DNA of 32,968 nucleotides from assembly GCF_000568255.1 (NCBI RefSeq), contig NZ_KK037166.1, positions 7,391,015-7,423,982 on the forward strand. Reading direction: 5' to 3'. The notes beneath the pieces were generated by a model that was not told the origin of the DNA, did no database searches, and saw only the letters and a program-made list of their open reading frames with translations. Both the position numbers and the translations under genes were made by a program. The DNA is from Kutzneria sp. 744 (GTDB taxonomy: Bacteria; Actinomycetota; Actinomycetes; Mycobacteriales; Pseudonocardiaceae). Position 1 is the first letter of the stretch, and every line of letters begins with the position of its first letter. Shown piece by piece: positions 17,081 to 26,344 of the stretch.

Positions 17081-17878
17081 TCAGACCTCCTTGAGGAAAG
17101 CGGTGATCGCGGCGGCGGTGGTGTCGGGAGTGTCGGTCATCGCGTAGTGCCCGGAGCCGTCGACCATCTCCACGGTGGCCGGGCCGCCAAGGGTGTCGGC
17201 GATCCAGCGCGCCTCGGCGGCCGGATCCGGGAAGTCGGAGTCCTTGGTGCCCATGACAACCAACGCCGGGCAGGTCACCCGAGGCACCCTCGCGGCAGTG
17301 TCCGCGCGGGACCCGCCCATCATCGCGGCCAGCGCGGCGAGGTGCCCGGGCTGGCGCAGGGAGGCCTTCAACGAGGCGACGTAGGCGTCGAAGTCGGCGG
17401 GCTTCCGGGTCGGGTACAGCGTCTTGTAGTAGGCGCCCCACAGCACGGCGCTGCGGGCGACCATCTTGGCGAGCAGGCCCATGACTGGGTTCATCTTGGC
17501 GTCCCGCACGAACGCGCCGAGCAGCACCACGCCGCGGACGCGCTCCGGGGCCTCGGTGGCCAGCCAGACGGCCGAGGCGCCGGCGTAGGAGTGGCCGAGC
17601 ACGACGGCGGGCCGGCCGAGGTGGCGCAGCAGGGCCAGGGCGTCCGCGCCGACGGCCTCGGGCGAGTAGTCGGTGAACTCGGCGGAGGACTCGCCGCAGC
17701 CCCGTATGTCGGTGGTCACGACCCGGTATCCGGCCGCCGTCAGCAGCGGCGTCAGCAGCCGGTAGGACCGGCGCGTCTCGCCCAGTCCGTGCAGGCAGAG
17801 CACGAGTTGGCCGTCCTCGGGGCCGGTCTCGTCGTACGCGATCCGTCCGCCGTTCACGTCGAGGTACCTGGTGTTCAT
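17081..17878 (-). CDS. Alpha/beta hydrolase
   Basis: A 265-residue cytosolic alpha/beta-fold hydrolase. The oxyanion region [13 protein letters not shown] is followed by the nucleophile elbow GHSYAG with Ser97, a cap region (about 125-185), an acid in GTKDSDFPD (Asp213 or Asp215) and His244 in GSGHYAM, so the triad is complete. Substrates in this family (esters, lactones, epoxides, halides) cannot be read; a Ser nucleophile argues against dehalogenases and epoxide hydrolases, which use Asp. ATG with AGGAGG upstream. It is the first gene of an operon with a TetR regulator under a promoter overlapped by a palindrome, which suggests induction by its own substrate or a related toxic compound. Confidence 0.88.
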   Translation of the reverse strand: MNTRYLDVNGGRIAYDETGPEDGQLVLCLHGLGETRRSYRLLTPLLTAAGYRVVTTDIRGCGESSAEFTDYSPEAVGADALALLRHLGRPAVVLGHSYAGASAVWLATEAPERVRGVVLLGAFVRDAKMNPVMGLLAKMVARSAVLWGAYYKTLYPTRKPADFDAYVASLKASLRQPGHLAALAAMMGGSRADTAARVPRVTCPALVVMGTKDSDFPDPAAEARWIADTLGGPATVEMVDGSGHYAMTDTPDTTAAAITAFLKEV

Positions 17879-17909
17879 CGTCGCCTCCTGGCTAACTGGT
17901 GTAGCTAAA

Positions 17910-17938
17910 AAGCTAATGGCATTAGCTTACGGTGTCAA
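17910..17938 (-). promoter_or_regulatory. Promoter and palindromic operator of the hydrolase-tetR operon
   Basis: On the minus strand the consensus -35 TTGACA (17938-17933), a 17-base spacer and the -10 TAGCTT (17915-17910) form a strong promoter. A perfect 19-base palindrome, AAGCTAATG, one central base, CATTAGCTT (17910-17928), covers the -10 and most of the spacer. The related half-site GTAGCTAA adjoins it. The position is ideal for repression by the downstream TetR. The site lies about 27 bases from the sthA GTG, so sthA may be affected too. Confidence 0.7.
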
Positions 17939-17954
17939 GGGGCAGACTGGCCGC

Positions 17955-19358
17955 GTGCGCGACTTCGATGTGCTGGTGCTGGGGTCCGGCCCCGGCGGAC
18001 AGAAGGCCGCCATCGCGACGGCCAAGCTGGGCAAGAGGGCCGCGGTCGTGGAGCGGCGGGACATGGTGGGCGGGGTGTGCATCCAGACCGGCACGATCCC
18101 GTCCAAGACACTGCGGGAGGCGGTCCTCTACCTGACCGGACTCAACCAGCGCGAGATGTACGGCGCGAGCTACCAGGTCAAGGAGGACATCACCGTCTCC
18201 GACCTGCTGGCCCGCACCAACCACGTGATCGGCCGCGAGGTGGAGGTGATCCGCAGCCAGCTCACCCGCAACCACGTGGCGATGCTGCCGGGCATGGGGC
18301 ACTTCGTGGACGAGCACACCGTAGAGGTGGTCGACGGCAGCGGCCGCGAGCTCACGGTGACCGCCGACAAGATCGTGATCGCCACCGGCACCGCGCCGGC
18401 CCGACCGGCCACAGTGGAGTTCGACGGCAAGACCATCATCGACTCGGACGGCATCCTGGCCCTGGAGCGGGTGCCGCAGTCGATGATCGTGGTCGGCGCC
18501 GGCGTGATCGGCATCGAGTACGCGTCCATGTTCGCGGCCCTGGGCACCAAGGTCACCGTCGTCGAGCAGCGCGAGCGGATGCTGGAGTTCTGCGACGGCG
18601 AGGTCGTCGAGGCGCTCAAGTACCACCTGCGGGACCTGGCCGTCACCTTCCGGTTCCGCGAGACGGTGGCCGCGGTCGAGCGGCACGAGCGCGGCGCCAT
18701 CGCCGTGCTGGAGAGCGGCAAGAAGATCCCGGCCGAGGTGGTCATGTACTCGGCCGGCCGGCAGGGCATGACCGAGACGCTCCAGCTGGACAAGGCCGGG
18801 CTGCAGGCCGACAAGCGCGGCCGGATCGAGGTCGACGAGTACTTCCGCACCTCGGTGCCGCACATCTACGCGGTCGGCGACGTGATCGGCTTCCCCGCGC
18901 TGGCCGCGACCTCGATGGAGCAGGGCCGGCTGGCGGCGTACCACGCGTGCGGCGAGACCGTGCAGGCCATGTCCACGCTGCAGCCGATCGGGATCTACAC
19001 CATCCCGGAGATCAGCTTCATCGGACGGACCGAGGACCAGCTGACCAACGACCGCATCCCGTTCGAGATCGGCGTGTCCCGCTACCGGGAGCTGGCCCGC
19101 GGCCAGATCATCGGCGACTCCTACGGCGTGCTGAAGCTGTTGGTGTCGCCGGAGGACCGGTCCATCCTCGGCGTGCACGTGTTCGGCACCGGCGCCACCG
19201 AGCTGATCCACATCGGACAGGCGGTGATGGGCTGCGGCGGCACCGTCGACTACCTGGTCGACGCCGTCTTCAACTACCCCACCCTGGCCGAGTCCTACAA
19301 GGTGGCGGCCCTGGACGCCATGAACAAGATCCGCCAGATCGAACGCCTGTCGAGCTGA
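17955..19358 (+). CDS. sthA: Soluble pyridine nucleotide transhydrogenase (Si-specific)
   Basis: A 467-residue flavoprotein that moves reducing equivalents between NADPH and NAD. The FAD-binding GSGPGG is at residues 10-15. The redox loop reads [19 protein letters not shown]: Cys42 is kept but the second cysteine of the disulfide reductases is Thr47, as in SthA and unlike lipoamide dehydrogenase. The NAD(P) fold is [19 protein letters not shown], and the C-terminal [20 protein letters not shown] also matches SthA. The GTG at 17955 is chosen because family similarity starts here; the frame is open 28 codons upstream through the operator. CAGACT six bases before GTG would give a leaderless transcript. 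Length matches the E. coli enzyme (466). Confidence 0.93.
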   Translation: MRDFDVLVLGSGPGGQKAAIATAKLGKRAAVVERRDMVGGVCIQTGTIPSKTLREAVLYLTGLNQREMYGASYQVKEDITVSDLLARTNHVIGREVEVIRSQLTRNHVAMLPGMGHFVDEHTVEVVDGSGRELTVTADKIVIATGTAPARPATVEFDGKTIIDSDGILALERVPQSMIVVGAGVIGIEYASMFAALGTKVTVVEQRERMLEFCDGEVVEALKYHLRDLAVTFRFRETVAAVERHERGAIAVLESGKKIPAEVVMYSAGRQGMTETLQLDKAGLQADKRGRIEVDEYFRTSVPHIYAVGDVIGFPALAATSMEQGRLAAYHACGETVQAMSTLQPIGIYTIPEISFIGRTEDQLTNDRIPFEIGVSRYRELARGQIIGDSYGVLKLLVSPEDRSILGVHVFGTGATELIHIGQAVMGCGGTVDYLVDAVFNYPTLAESYKVAALDAMNKIRQIERLSS

Positions 19359-19367
19359 CCCCCGTTG

Positions 19368-19422
19368 TGCAGGGAAGGACGCCTTACCCTCGTTGAACGC
19401 GGGTAAGGCGTCCTTCCCTGCA
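19368..19422. terminator. Bidirectional stem-loop with perfect 22-base arms
   Basis: The arms at 19368-19389 and 19401-19422 are exact complements (TGCAGGGAAGGACGCC...), with an 11-base loop that can pair further. It lies between the convergent sthA and solute-binding protein genes, 9 and 11 bases from their stops, and should stop transcription from both sides. Confidence 0.8.
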
Positions 19423-19433
19423 TGGGGGTTACT

Positions 19434-20840
19434 TCACTTGACCGAGTCGTTGTAGTCCTTGATGGGCTGGGTCAGGGAGGCGGCGGCGTCGGTGAGGGCC
19501 TGCTTGGGGTCCTTGCCCTGGAGCACCGCGGCCTGCATGGCGTTCTCCGCGGCCTTGCGGACCTGGGGCATCACGCCGAACAGGCAGCCCTGGGTCGCGG
19601 TCGTCAGCTTCGTGTGCTGCAGCTGCGTGATGGCCGTCTGGAACTGCGGCTTGGACGCCACCCACTGCTTGTCCACGTCGGTGTCCAGCGCGGCCTTGCT
19701 GACCGGGAAGTAGCCGGTCGAGGTGTGCCAGGTGGCCTGCGAGTCCTTGCTCTCCAGGAACTTCACGAACTCCCAGGACGCCCGCTTGTGGGCGTCGTCC
19801 TTGCCCTTGCCGACGATCCACAGCGAGGCGCCGCCGATGATCGGGCCGCCGGAGTCGGAGGCGTTGATCTTCGGGTAGAAGCCGGTGCCGACCTGGAAGC
19901 CGGCCTTGGTGAAGTCGCCCAGCGAGCCGGTGGACTCCAGCGTGATGGCGTCCTTGCCGGCGACGAAGGCGGAGTCGCCGTTCTTGGTGTCGCTGTCCAG
20001 CTTCAGGGCCAGGCCCTGGTCGACCATGGACTTCCACCAGGTCAGCAGCTTCACGTTGTTGTCCGACGCGAAGTTGGCGGCGGTGGCGCGGCCGCTGCGG
20101 CCGTTGTCCGGGTTGCAGTACGAGGCGTTGGCCACCGCGGTCCACTGCTCCAGGAACCAGCCGTAGAGCGAGGCGCCGAAGCCGTACTGGGTGGTGTTGC
20201 CGCTGCCGTCCTTGACGGTGAGCTTCTCGGCGTCGGCCTTGATCTCGTCCAGCGTGGTCGGCGGCTTGTTGGGGTCGAGGCCGGCCTTGGTGAACGCGTC
20301 CTTGTTGATGTACAGCAGCGGCATCGAGGTGTTGAACGGCATCGAGTACAGCTTGCCGCCGATCGAGTAGTAGCCGGCGATGTTGGGCTGGATGCCGGAC
20401 ACGTCGTAGGAGTCGACGTCGATGAACGACTGCGCCGGCACCGTGGCCTTGGAGTCGATCATGAACTGGGTGCCGACGTCGTACACCTGGAGCAGGTCGG
20501 GCAGCTCGCCGCCCTTGAGCGAGTTCTTGTACGCCGACAGCGTGTCGTCGTAGTTGTTCTTGAAGGCCAGGGTCACCTTGACCTTGCCCTGGTTGGCCGC
20601 GTTGAACTGGTCGGTGAGCTTCTTGAGCGTCTCGCCGTTGGTGCCGGTCATCGCGTGCCAGAACGTGATGTCGGTTTCGCCCTTGCCGTCCAGCGCGTTG
20701 GCGGCCGGCGCGGACAGGGCGTCGCCGCCGGCCCCGGACCCGCCGGAGCTCGCGGCCGAGCTGCACGCGGTGACGGCGGTGGCGGCCGCGACGGCGACGG
20801 CCACCAGCCCCAGCTTGGTTCGCCCGAGAGGAGTGGGCAC
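19434..20840 (-). CDS. ABC transporter solute-binding lipoprotein, UgpB-like
   Basis: A 468-residue extracellular binding protein of family 1 (sugar or glycerol-phosphate type). The N-terminus is a lipoprotein signal with lipobox VTAC (Cys26), then a Ser/Gly-rich linker. The mature part has DITFWHAMTGTNGETLKKL, FNTSMPLLYINKDAFTKAGL and WEFVKFLESKDSQATWHTST, typical of UgpB-like proteins. Substrate is probably an oligosaccharide or glycerophosphodiester. The GTG at 20840 has AGGGAG eight bases upstream; reading frames further upstream run through the permease and are artefacts. It is the last gene of the permease-permease-binding-protein operon, 20 bases after the second permease, ending at a strong terminator. 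Confidence 0.9.
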   Translation of the reverse strand: MPTPLGRTKLGLVAVAVAAATAVTACSSAASSGGSGAGGDALSAPAANALDGKGETDITFWHAMTGTNGETLKKLTDQFNAANQGKVKVTLAFKNNYDDTLSAYKNSLKGGELPDLLQVYDVGTQFMIDSKATVPAQSFIDVDSYDVSGIQPNIAGYYSIGGKLYSMPFNTSMPLLYINKDAFTKAGLDPNKPPTTLDEIKADAEKLTVKDGSGNTTQYGFGASLYGWFLEQWTAVANASYCNPDNGRSGRATAANFASDNNVKLLTWWKSMVDQGLALKLDSDTKNGDSAFVAGKDAITLESTGSLGDFTKAGFQVGTGFYPKINASDSGGPIIGGASLWIVGKGKDDAHKRASWEFVKFLESKDSQATWHTSTGYFPVSKAALDTDVDKQWVASKPQFQTAITQLQHTKLTTATQGCLFGVMPQVRKAAENAMQAAVLQGKDPKQALTDAAASLTQPIKDYNDSVK

Positions 20841-20860
20841 AGCAGTTCTCCCTAGGTAGG

Positions 20861-21700
20861 TCACTTCACGGCTCCGGCGGTGAAGCCGCGGACCAGCCAG
20901 CGCTGGCCGAACAGCACGAGCAGCAGGGTCGGCAGCAGCGTGATCGTGATGCCGGCCAGCAACAGGCCGGGATCGGCGCTGTCGTTGCTGCGCAAGGCGA
21001 ACACCGCGGTCTGCAGGGTGTTCAGCGAGTTGTTGGTGGACGAGATGATCAGGGGCCAGAAGTACATGTTCCAGCCCTGCAGGAACGACCAGACGGCCAG
21101 CGCGGCGATGGCCGGCCGGCAGCCCGGAAGCAGGATCGTGAACAGGAAGCGGAAGTGCCCGCAGCCGTCGATGGTGGCGGCGTCGCGCAGCTCGCCCGGG
21201 AACTGCCGGAAGGCCTGCCGCAGCAGGAACACGCCGAACCCGTTGGCCAGGAACGGCAGCACCAGCGCGAAGCGGCTGTCGCCGATGCCGAGGCTGCGCA
21301 CGAACAGCGCGTTGGGCACCACGATCGCCTCGTACGGAACCATGATCGTGGCCATGAACAGCCAGAACAGCGGGGTCCGCAGCGGCGTGCGCAGGAACAC
21401 CAGCGCGTAGGCGGCCAGGCACGAGGTGGCCAGGTGCGCGATCATGATCACCAGGCCCACGAACAGCGAGTTGCCGAACGCCGGTAGCAGCGGCACCACG
21501 GTCTGCCGCAGCGCGCCGAGATAGCTGTCCACCGTGTAGTGCCCGAGCAGGTTGGGCGGCTGGCGCAGCAGGTCGATCGACGGCAGGAAGCCGCCGAGCA
21601 CCGTCAGCAGGATCGGGAACAGCAGCACGACCGCCGCCACGATCAGCCAGACATAGGTCAGCGTGCTGGTGACACGCCCCGGACTGTTCAACCGGCTCAC
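20861..21700 (-). CDS. Sugar ABC transporter permease, UgpE-type
   Basis: A 279-residue inner-membrane permease of the MalG/UgpE type with six predicted helices. The EAA loop that docks the ATPase is GELRDAATIDGCGHFRFLF followed by ILLP. The first helix is LTYVWLIVAAVVLLFPILLTV, and the protein ends RWLVRGFTAGAVK, a common ending for this family. The GTG at 21700 overlaps the TGA of the upstream permease gene (GTGA), so the two permeases are coupled at translation and should form one heterodimeric channel. No ATP-binding gene is present in the operon. Confidence 0.92.
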   Translation of the reverse strand: MSRLNSPGRVTSTLTYVWLIVAAVVLLFPILLTVLGGFLPSIDLLRQPPNLLGHYTVDSYLGALRQTVVPLLPAFGNSLFVGLVIMIAHLATSCLAAYALVFLRTPLRTPLFWLFMATIMVPYEAIVVPNALFVRSLGIGDSRFALVLPFLANGFGVFLLRQAFRQFPGELRDAATIDGCGHFRFLFTILLPGCRPAIAALAVWSFLQGWNMYFWPLIISSTNNSLNTLQTAVFALRSNDSADPGLLLAGITITLLPTLLLVLFGQRWLVRGFTAGAVK

Positions 21701-22713
21701 CGGTAGTGCACCCGCCTCTCGATGACGCCGAACTGCACGGCGGCCAGCAGCACGCCGACGACCAGCAGGACGAGGCCCTGCGCGCTGGCCAGGCCGTAGT
21801 TGCTGTTGTTGTTGTGGAAGGCCTGGTTGAAGATCGAGTAGACCAGCGTGCTGGTCGCCCCGTTCGGCCCGCCGTCGGTCATCACCTGCGGCTGGCCCAG
21901 GCTCTGCAGGGCGGTCAGCGTGGTCGTGACGATCACGAAGAACAGGCTCGGCGAGATCATCGGCAGCACGATGCCGGTGAAGTGGCGGACGCCGGAGGCG
22001 CCGTCGATGCGGGCCGCCTCCAGCACCTGCTCGTCCAGGCCGGCCAGACCGGCGGCGAGCACCAGCAGGTTGAAGCCGGACACCATCCACACGGTCACGC
22101 CCGCGACCGTGACCAGCGCCCAGCCCGAGTCGGTGGTCCAGCCCGGCGCGGTCACGCCGACCAGCTGGAGCAGCCAGTTCACCGGGGACATGGCCGGGTT
22201 GAGCATGAGCAGCCACACCACCGACGCCGCCGAGGCCGAGTAGGCGAACGGCAGCGTGAACAGGGTGCGGAAGACCCGCATGCCCGGCAGTCGCTGGCTC
22301 AGCGGCACGGCCAGCGCCATCGGCAGCACCACGCCGGCGACCACCACCATCAGGGTGAAGCCGGCCGTGCGGGCCAGCACCGCGCCGAAGTCGGGCGTGA
22401 ACAGCTCCTCGAAGTGCTGCAGGCCGACGAAGCGGGTGGGGTTGCCGAGGATGTCGCTGCCCATGGTGGCCAGGTACACCGCCTGGAACAGCGGGAAGAT
22501 CACGAAGGCGCCGAGTCCGACGACCGCGGGGGCCAGGAACAGCACGGTGAGCGACACTTCCCGCGGGTTCCAGCGGTTGATGACTGAGGGTGACACAGGT
22601 GCGGAGTCTGTGAGGGTCACTGGGCCGTCCGGGGGACCTTCGGTGAACTCCGCATTGCCGACTGTCGACAGAACGTCGACGTCACGCTCGGTCGAGGGGT
22701 CATCACGGGACAT
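21697..22713 (-). CDS. Sugar ABC transporter permease, UgpA-type
   Basis: A 338-residue MalF/UgpA-type permease. About 50 hydrophilic residues precede the first helix (VLFLAPAVVGLGAFVIFPLF), longer than usual. The EAA loop is EQVLEAARIDGASGVRHFTGI followed by VLP. LGQPQVMTDGGP near the C-terminus is typical of the family. The ATG at 22713 has no good ribosome-binding site, but TAGCCT lies six bases upstream, so leaderless translation is likely; a start further downstream nearer the first helix cannot be excluded. First gene of the importer operon, divergent from pyc with a gap of 162 bases. Confidence 0.9.
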   Translation of the reverse strand: MSRDDPSTERDVDVLSTVGNAEFTEGPPDGPVTLTDSAPVSPSVINRWNPREVSLTVLFLAPAVVGLGAFVIFPLFQAVYLATMGSDILGNPTRFVGLQHFEELFTPDFGAVLARTAGFTLMVVVAGVVLPMALAVPLSQRLPGMRVFRTLFTLPFAYSASAASVVWLLMLNPAMSPVNWLLQLVGVTAPGWTTDSGWALVTVAGVTVWMVSGFNLLVLAAGLAGLDEQVLEAARIDGASGVRHFTGIVLPMISPSLFFVIVTTTLTALQSLGQPQVMTDGGPNGATSTLVYSIFNQAFHNNNSNYGLASAQGLVLLVVGVLLAAVQFGVIERRVHYR

Positions 22714-22719
22714 GGCCGC

Positions 22720-22725
22720 AGGCTA
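22720..22725 (-). promoter_or_regulatory. Candidate -10 of the sugar importer operon
   Basis: TAGCCT on the minus strand, six bases before the UgpA-type ATG and without a ribosome-binding site between, as expected for a leaderless transcript. No clear -35. Confidence 0.4.
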
Positions 22726-22769
22726 GGCGACCGCGGGTGACCGTGCTCACTCCCGGCCCGCCTTGAGAG

Positions 22770-22831
22770 CCATCCGTTATGTCCATCACGCGGGATGGTT
22801 CTCCCATCTGAACGGATGGCCACGGTAGCGT
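22770..22831 (+). promoter_or_regulatory. pyc upstream region with repeated CCATCC motifs
   Basis: CCATCCGTT (22770-22778) and its exact complement AACGGATGG (22811-22819) flank a shorter inverted repeat GATGG-N5-CCATC (22794-22808). TAGCGT at 22826-22831 is a possible -10, placing the start of transcription about 38 bases before the pyc ATG. The repeats could bind a regulator of pyc; this is inferred. Confidence 0.35.
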
Positions 22832-22875
22832 TCCCAGCTGGACGGATCCCCAGGAAAACCACGGAGGAACGCCTG

Positions 22876-25800
22876 ATGTTTCGCAAGGTGCTCGTCGCGA
22901 ACCGCGGCGAGATCGCCATCCGAGCCTTTCGCGCCGCCTACGAGCTGGGCGCCGGCACGGTCGCGGTGTTCCCCCATGAGGACCGCAACTCGCTGCACCG
23001 GCTCAAGGCCGACGAGGCCTACGAGATCGGCGAGGCCGGGCATCCGGTGCGGGCCTACCTGTCGGTCGACGAGATCGTGGAGGCGGCCCGGAAGGCCGGC
23101 GCGGACGCCATCTACCCCGGTTACGGCTTCCTGTCCGAGAACCCGGAGCTGGCCTCGGCCTGCGCCGCGGCCGGCATCACCTTCGTCGGCCCGCCGACCG
23201 AGGTGCTGGAGCTGACCGGCAACAAGGCGCGGGCGATCGCCGCGGCCAAGGCCGCCGGCCTGCCCACGCTGAAGTCCTCCGAGCCGTCCAGCGACGTGGA
23301 CGCGCTGGTCGCGGCAGCCGACGAGATCGGCTTCCCGATCTTCGTCAAGGCGGTCGCGGGCGGCGGCGGGCGCGGCATGCGGCGCGTGCTGGAGCCGGCC
23401 CAGCTGCGGGAGTCGATCGAGGCCGCGATGCGCGAGGCCGAGTCGGCCTTCGGCGACCCGACCGTGTTCCTGGAGCAGGCGGTCGTGCGGCCCCGCCACA
23501 TCGAGGTGCAGATCCTGGCCGACGCCGTCGGCAACGTGATCCACCTCTACGAGCGCGACTGCTCGGTGCAGCGGCGGCACCAGAAGGTGATCGAGCTGGC
23601 CCCGGCGCCGAACCTGGACCCGCTGGTCCGGGACAAGATCTGCGCCGACGCGGTGGCCTTCGCCAAGCAGATCGGCTACCGCAACGCCGGCACCGTCGAG
23701 TTCCTGCTCGACGAGCGCGGCAACCACGTCTTCATCGAGATGAACCCGCGCATCCAGGTCGAGCACACGGTGACCGAGGAGGTCACCGATGTCGACCTGG
23801 TGCAGTCGCAGCTGCGCATCGCCTCCGGCGAGACGCTGGGCGACCTGGGCCTGAGCCAGGACGCGATCTACCTGCGCGGCGCGGCGTTGCAGTGCCGGAT
23901 CACCACCGAGGACCCGGTGAACGGCTTCCGCCCGGACACCGGCGTGATCAGCGCCTACCGCTCGCCCGGCGGCTCGGGCATCCGCCTGGACGGCGGCGCG
24001 ATCGGCGCCGGCAGCATGGTCGGCGCGCACTTCGACTCGATGCTGGTCAAGCTGACCTGCCGTGGCCGCACCTTCGAGGCGGCGGTGGCCAGGGCCCGGC
24101 GCGCCGTGGCCGAGTTCCGTATCCGCGGCGTCTCCACCAACATCCCGTTCCTCCAGGCCGTGCTGGACGACGCGGACTTCCGCGAGGGCCGCGTGACCAC
24201 GGCGTTCATCGAGGAGCGGCCGGAGCTGCTGACCGCCCGGCACTCGGCCGACCGCGGCACGAAGCTGCTGACCTACCTGGCCGACGTCACGGTGAACAAG
24301 CCCAACGGCCCCCGGCCGCAGGTGATCGACCCGTGGGCCAAGCTGCCCAAGCTGGACCTGAACGCGGAGCCGCCCGCCGGCTCCAAGCAGCGGCTGACCG
24401 AGCTGGGCCCGGAGGGCTTCGCCGCCTGGCTGCGCAACGAGTCGGGCGTGCTGGTCACCGACACGACCTTCCGTGACGCCCACCAGTCGCTGCTGGCGAC
24501 CCGGGTCCGGACCAAGGACCTGCTCCAGGTCGCGCCGCACGTGGCGCGGATGACCCCGGAGCTGCTGTCGCTGGAGTGCTGGGGCGGCGCGACCTACGAC
24601 GTGGCGCTGCGCTTCCTGGCCGAGGACCCGTGGGAGCGGCTGGCGGCGCTGCGCGAGTCGGTGCCGAACCTGTGCCTCCAGATGCTGCTGCGCGGCCGCA
24701 ACACCGTCGGCTACACGCCGTACCCGGAGGCGGTGACCAGGGCCTTCGTCGAGGAGGCGACCGAGACCGGCATCGACATCTTCCGCATCTTCGACGCCCT
24801 CAACGACATCGAGCAGATGCGGCCGGCGATCGAGGCCGTGCGGGAGACCGGCAAGTCCATCGCCGAGGTGTCGCTGTGCTACACCGCCGACCTGTCCGAC
24901 CCCGGCGAGCAGCTGTACACCCTGGACTACTACCTGAAGCTGGCCGAGCAGATCGTCGGGGCCGGCGCGCACGTGCTGGCGATCAAGGACATGGCCGGGC
25001 TGCTGCGCCCGCCGGCCGCCGCGCGGCTGGTCACGGCGCTGCGCAAGGAGTTCGACCTGCCCGTCCACCTGCACACGCACGACACCGCGGGCGGGCAGCT
25101 GGCCACCTACCTGGCGGCGATCCAGGCCGGGGTGGACGCCATCGACGGCGCGACCGCGTCGATCGCCGGCACCACCTCGCAGCCGTCGCTGTCGGCCATC
25201 GTCGCCGCCACCGACCACTCGGCCCGCACCACCGGCCTTGATCTTCAGGCCGTGTGCGACCTGGAGCCGTACTGGGAGGCCGTGCGCCGGGTGTACGCGC
25301 CGTTCGAGGCGGGCCTGCCGTCGCCGACCGGTCGCGTCTACACCCACGAGATCCCCGGCGGGCAGCTGTCCAACCTGCGACAGCAGGCCATCGCGCTGGG
25401 CCTGGGCGACCGGTTCGAGGACATCGAGGCCACCTACGCGGCTGCCGACCGCATGCTGGGCCGCCTGGTCAAGGTCACGCCGTCGTCCAAGGTGGTCGGC
25501 GACCTGGCGCTGCACCTGGTCGGCGCGGGCGTGGACCCGGCCGAGTTCGAGGCCGACCCGGGCCGCTTCGACATCCCGGACTCGGTGATCGGCTTCCTGC
25601 ACGGCGAGCTGGGCGACCCGCCCGGCGGCTGGCCGGAGCCGTTCCGCACCAAGGCCCTGAGCGGCCGCACCGCGCCCCGGGCCGTCGCGGACCTCTCCGA
25701 GGAGGACACCGAGGGGCTGGCCAGCAACCGGCGGGGCACGCTGAACCGCCTGCTGTTCCCGGCGCCGACCAGGGAGTTCCTCACCCACCGGGACGCCTAC

Positions 25801-26253
25801 GGCGACACCAGCGTGCTGCGCAGCAAGGACTGGCTGTACGGCCTGCGCCCGGGCGAGGAGTACTCGGTGGATCTTGGCCGCGGCGTGCGGCTGTTGATCA
25901 CGCTGGAGGCCATCGGCGAGGCCGACGAGCGCGGCATGCGCACCGTGATGGCTGTCCTCAATGGACAGTTGCGGCCCATTCAGGTGCGGGACCGCTCGGT
26001 CGCCGCCGACGTGCCGGCGGCCGAGAAGGCCGACCGCGGCAACGGCAACCACGTCGCTGCGCCGTTCGCGGGTGTGGTCACCGTCTCCGTCGCCGAGGGT
26101 GACAGCGTCCAGGCGGGCCAGACCGTCGCGACGATCGAGGCGATGAAGATGGAGGCGGCGATCACCGCGCCGAAGGCCGGAGTCGTGCAGCGCCTGGCCA
26201 TTTCCCGTCAGCAGCAGGTGGAAGGCGGCGATCTCCTGATCGTGCTGTCCTGA
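22876..26253 (+). CDS. pyc: Pyruvate carboxylase
   Basis: A 1125-residue single-chain pyruvate carboxylase, which makes oxaloacetate from pyruvate and bicarbonate with ATP and biotin. Domains in order: biotin carboxylase (about 1-450, with VANRGEIAIRAFR, ATP-grasp AVAGGGGRGMRR, EMNPRIQVEHTVTE); carboxyltransferase (about 520-830, with TFRDAHQSLLATR and the metal site HLHTHDTAGG); PYC-type tetramerisation region; biotinyl domain ending in EAMKMEA with the biotin lysine at 1091. The ATG at 22876 has GGAGG upstream and begins the family sequence M-F-R-K-V-L-V-A-N-R-G-E; an open stretch of 27 codons before it is not conserved. In many relatives pyc precedes rsmD directly; here the arginase-like and A-B-C genes intervene. 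Confidence 0.97.
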   Translation: MFRKVLVANRGEIAIRAFRAAYELGAGTVAVFPHEDRNSLHRLKADEAYEIGEAGHPVRAYLSVDEIVEAARKAGADAIYPGYGFLSENPELASACAAAGITFVGPPTEVLELTGNKARAIAAAKAAGLPTLKSSEPSSDVDALVAAADEIGFPIFVKAVAGGGGRGMRRVLEPAQLRESIEAAMREAESAFGDPTVFLEQAVVRPRHIEVQILADAVGNVIHLYERDCSVQRRHQKVIELAPAPNLDPLVRDKICADAVAFAKQIGYRNAGTVEFLLDERGNHVFIEMNPRIQVEHTVTEEVTDVDLVQSQLRIASGETLGDLGLSQDAIYLRGAALQCRITTEDPVNGFRPDTGVISAYRSPGGSGIRLDGGAIGAGSMVGAHFDSMLVKLTCRGRTFEAAVARARRAVAEFRIRGVSTNIPFLQAVLDDADFREGRVTTAFIEERPELLTARHSADRGTKLLTYLADVTVNKPNGPRPQVIDPWAKLPKLDLNAEPPAGSKQRLTELGPEGFAAWLRNESGVLVTDTTFRDAHQSLLATRVRTKDLLQVAPHVARMTPELLSLECWGGATYDVALRFLAEDPWERLAALRESVPNLCLQMLLRGRNTVGYTPYPEAVTRAFVEEATETGIDIFRIFDALNDIEQMRPAIEAVRETGKSIAEVSLCYTADLSDPGEQLYTLDYYLKLAEQIVGAGAHVLAIKDMAGLLRPPAAARLVTALRKEFDLPVHLHTHDTAGGQLATYLAAIQAGVDAIDGATASIAGTTSQPSLSAIVAATDHSARTTGLDLQAVCDLEPYWEAVRRVYAPFEAGLPSPTGRVYTHEIPGGQLSNLRQQAIALGLGDRFEDIEATYAAADRMLGRLVKVTPSSKVVGDLALHLVGAGVDPAEFEADPGRFDIPDSVIGFLHGELGDPPGGWPEPFRTKALSGRTAPRAVADLSEEDTEGLASNRRGTLNRLLFPAPTREFLTHRDAYGDTSVLRSKDWLYGLRPGEEYSVDLGRGVRLLITLEAIGEADERGMRTVMAVLNGQLRPIQVRDRSVAADVPAAEKADRGNGNHVAAPFAGVVTVSVAEGDSVQAGQTVATIEAMKMEAAITAPKAGVVQRLAISRQQQVEGGDLLIVLS

Positions 26254-26260
26254 TCCGCTT

Positions 26261-26294
26261 CGGTGCCCCCGTGCCCTTCCGGCCGGGGGCACCG
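26261..26294 (+). terminator. Stem-loop terminator after pyc
   Basis: The arms CGGTGCCCCC (26261-26270) and GGGGGCACCG (26285-26294) are perfectly complementary around a 14-base loop, starting 7 bases after the pyc stop. Confidence 0.7.
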
Positions 26295-26344
26295 TTATGT
26301 CCACAATGGACGCAACAGTGGCGGCACGGCGACGCTTCACCCGG

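Noticed and set aside
17871-17954. Longer N-terminus for sthA
   Set aside because: Would run through the promoter-operator of the divergent operon; family similarity begins at the GTG at 17955.
22795-22875. Longer N-terminus for pyc
   Set aside because: Not conserved, and crosses the candidate -10; the ATG at 22876 has GGAGG and begins the conserved sequence.
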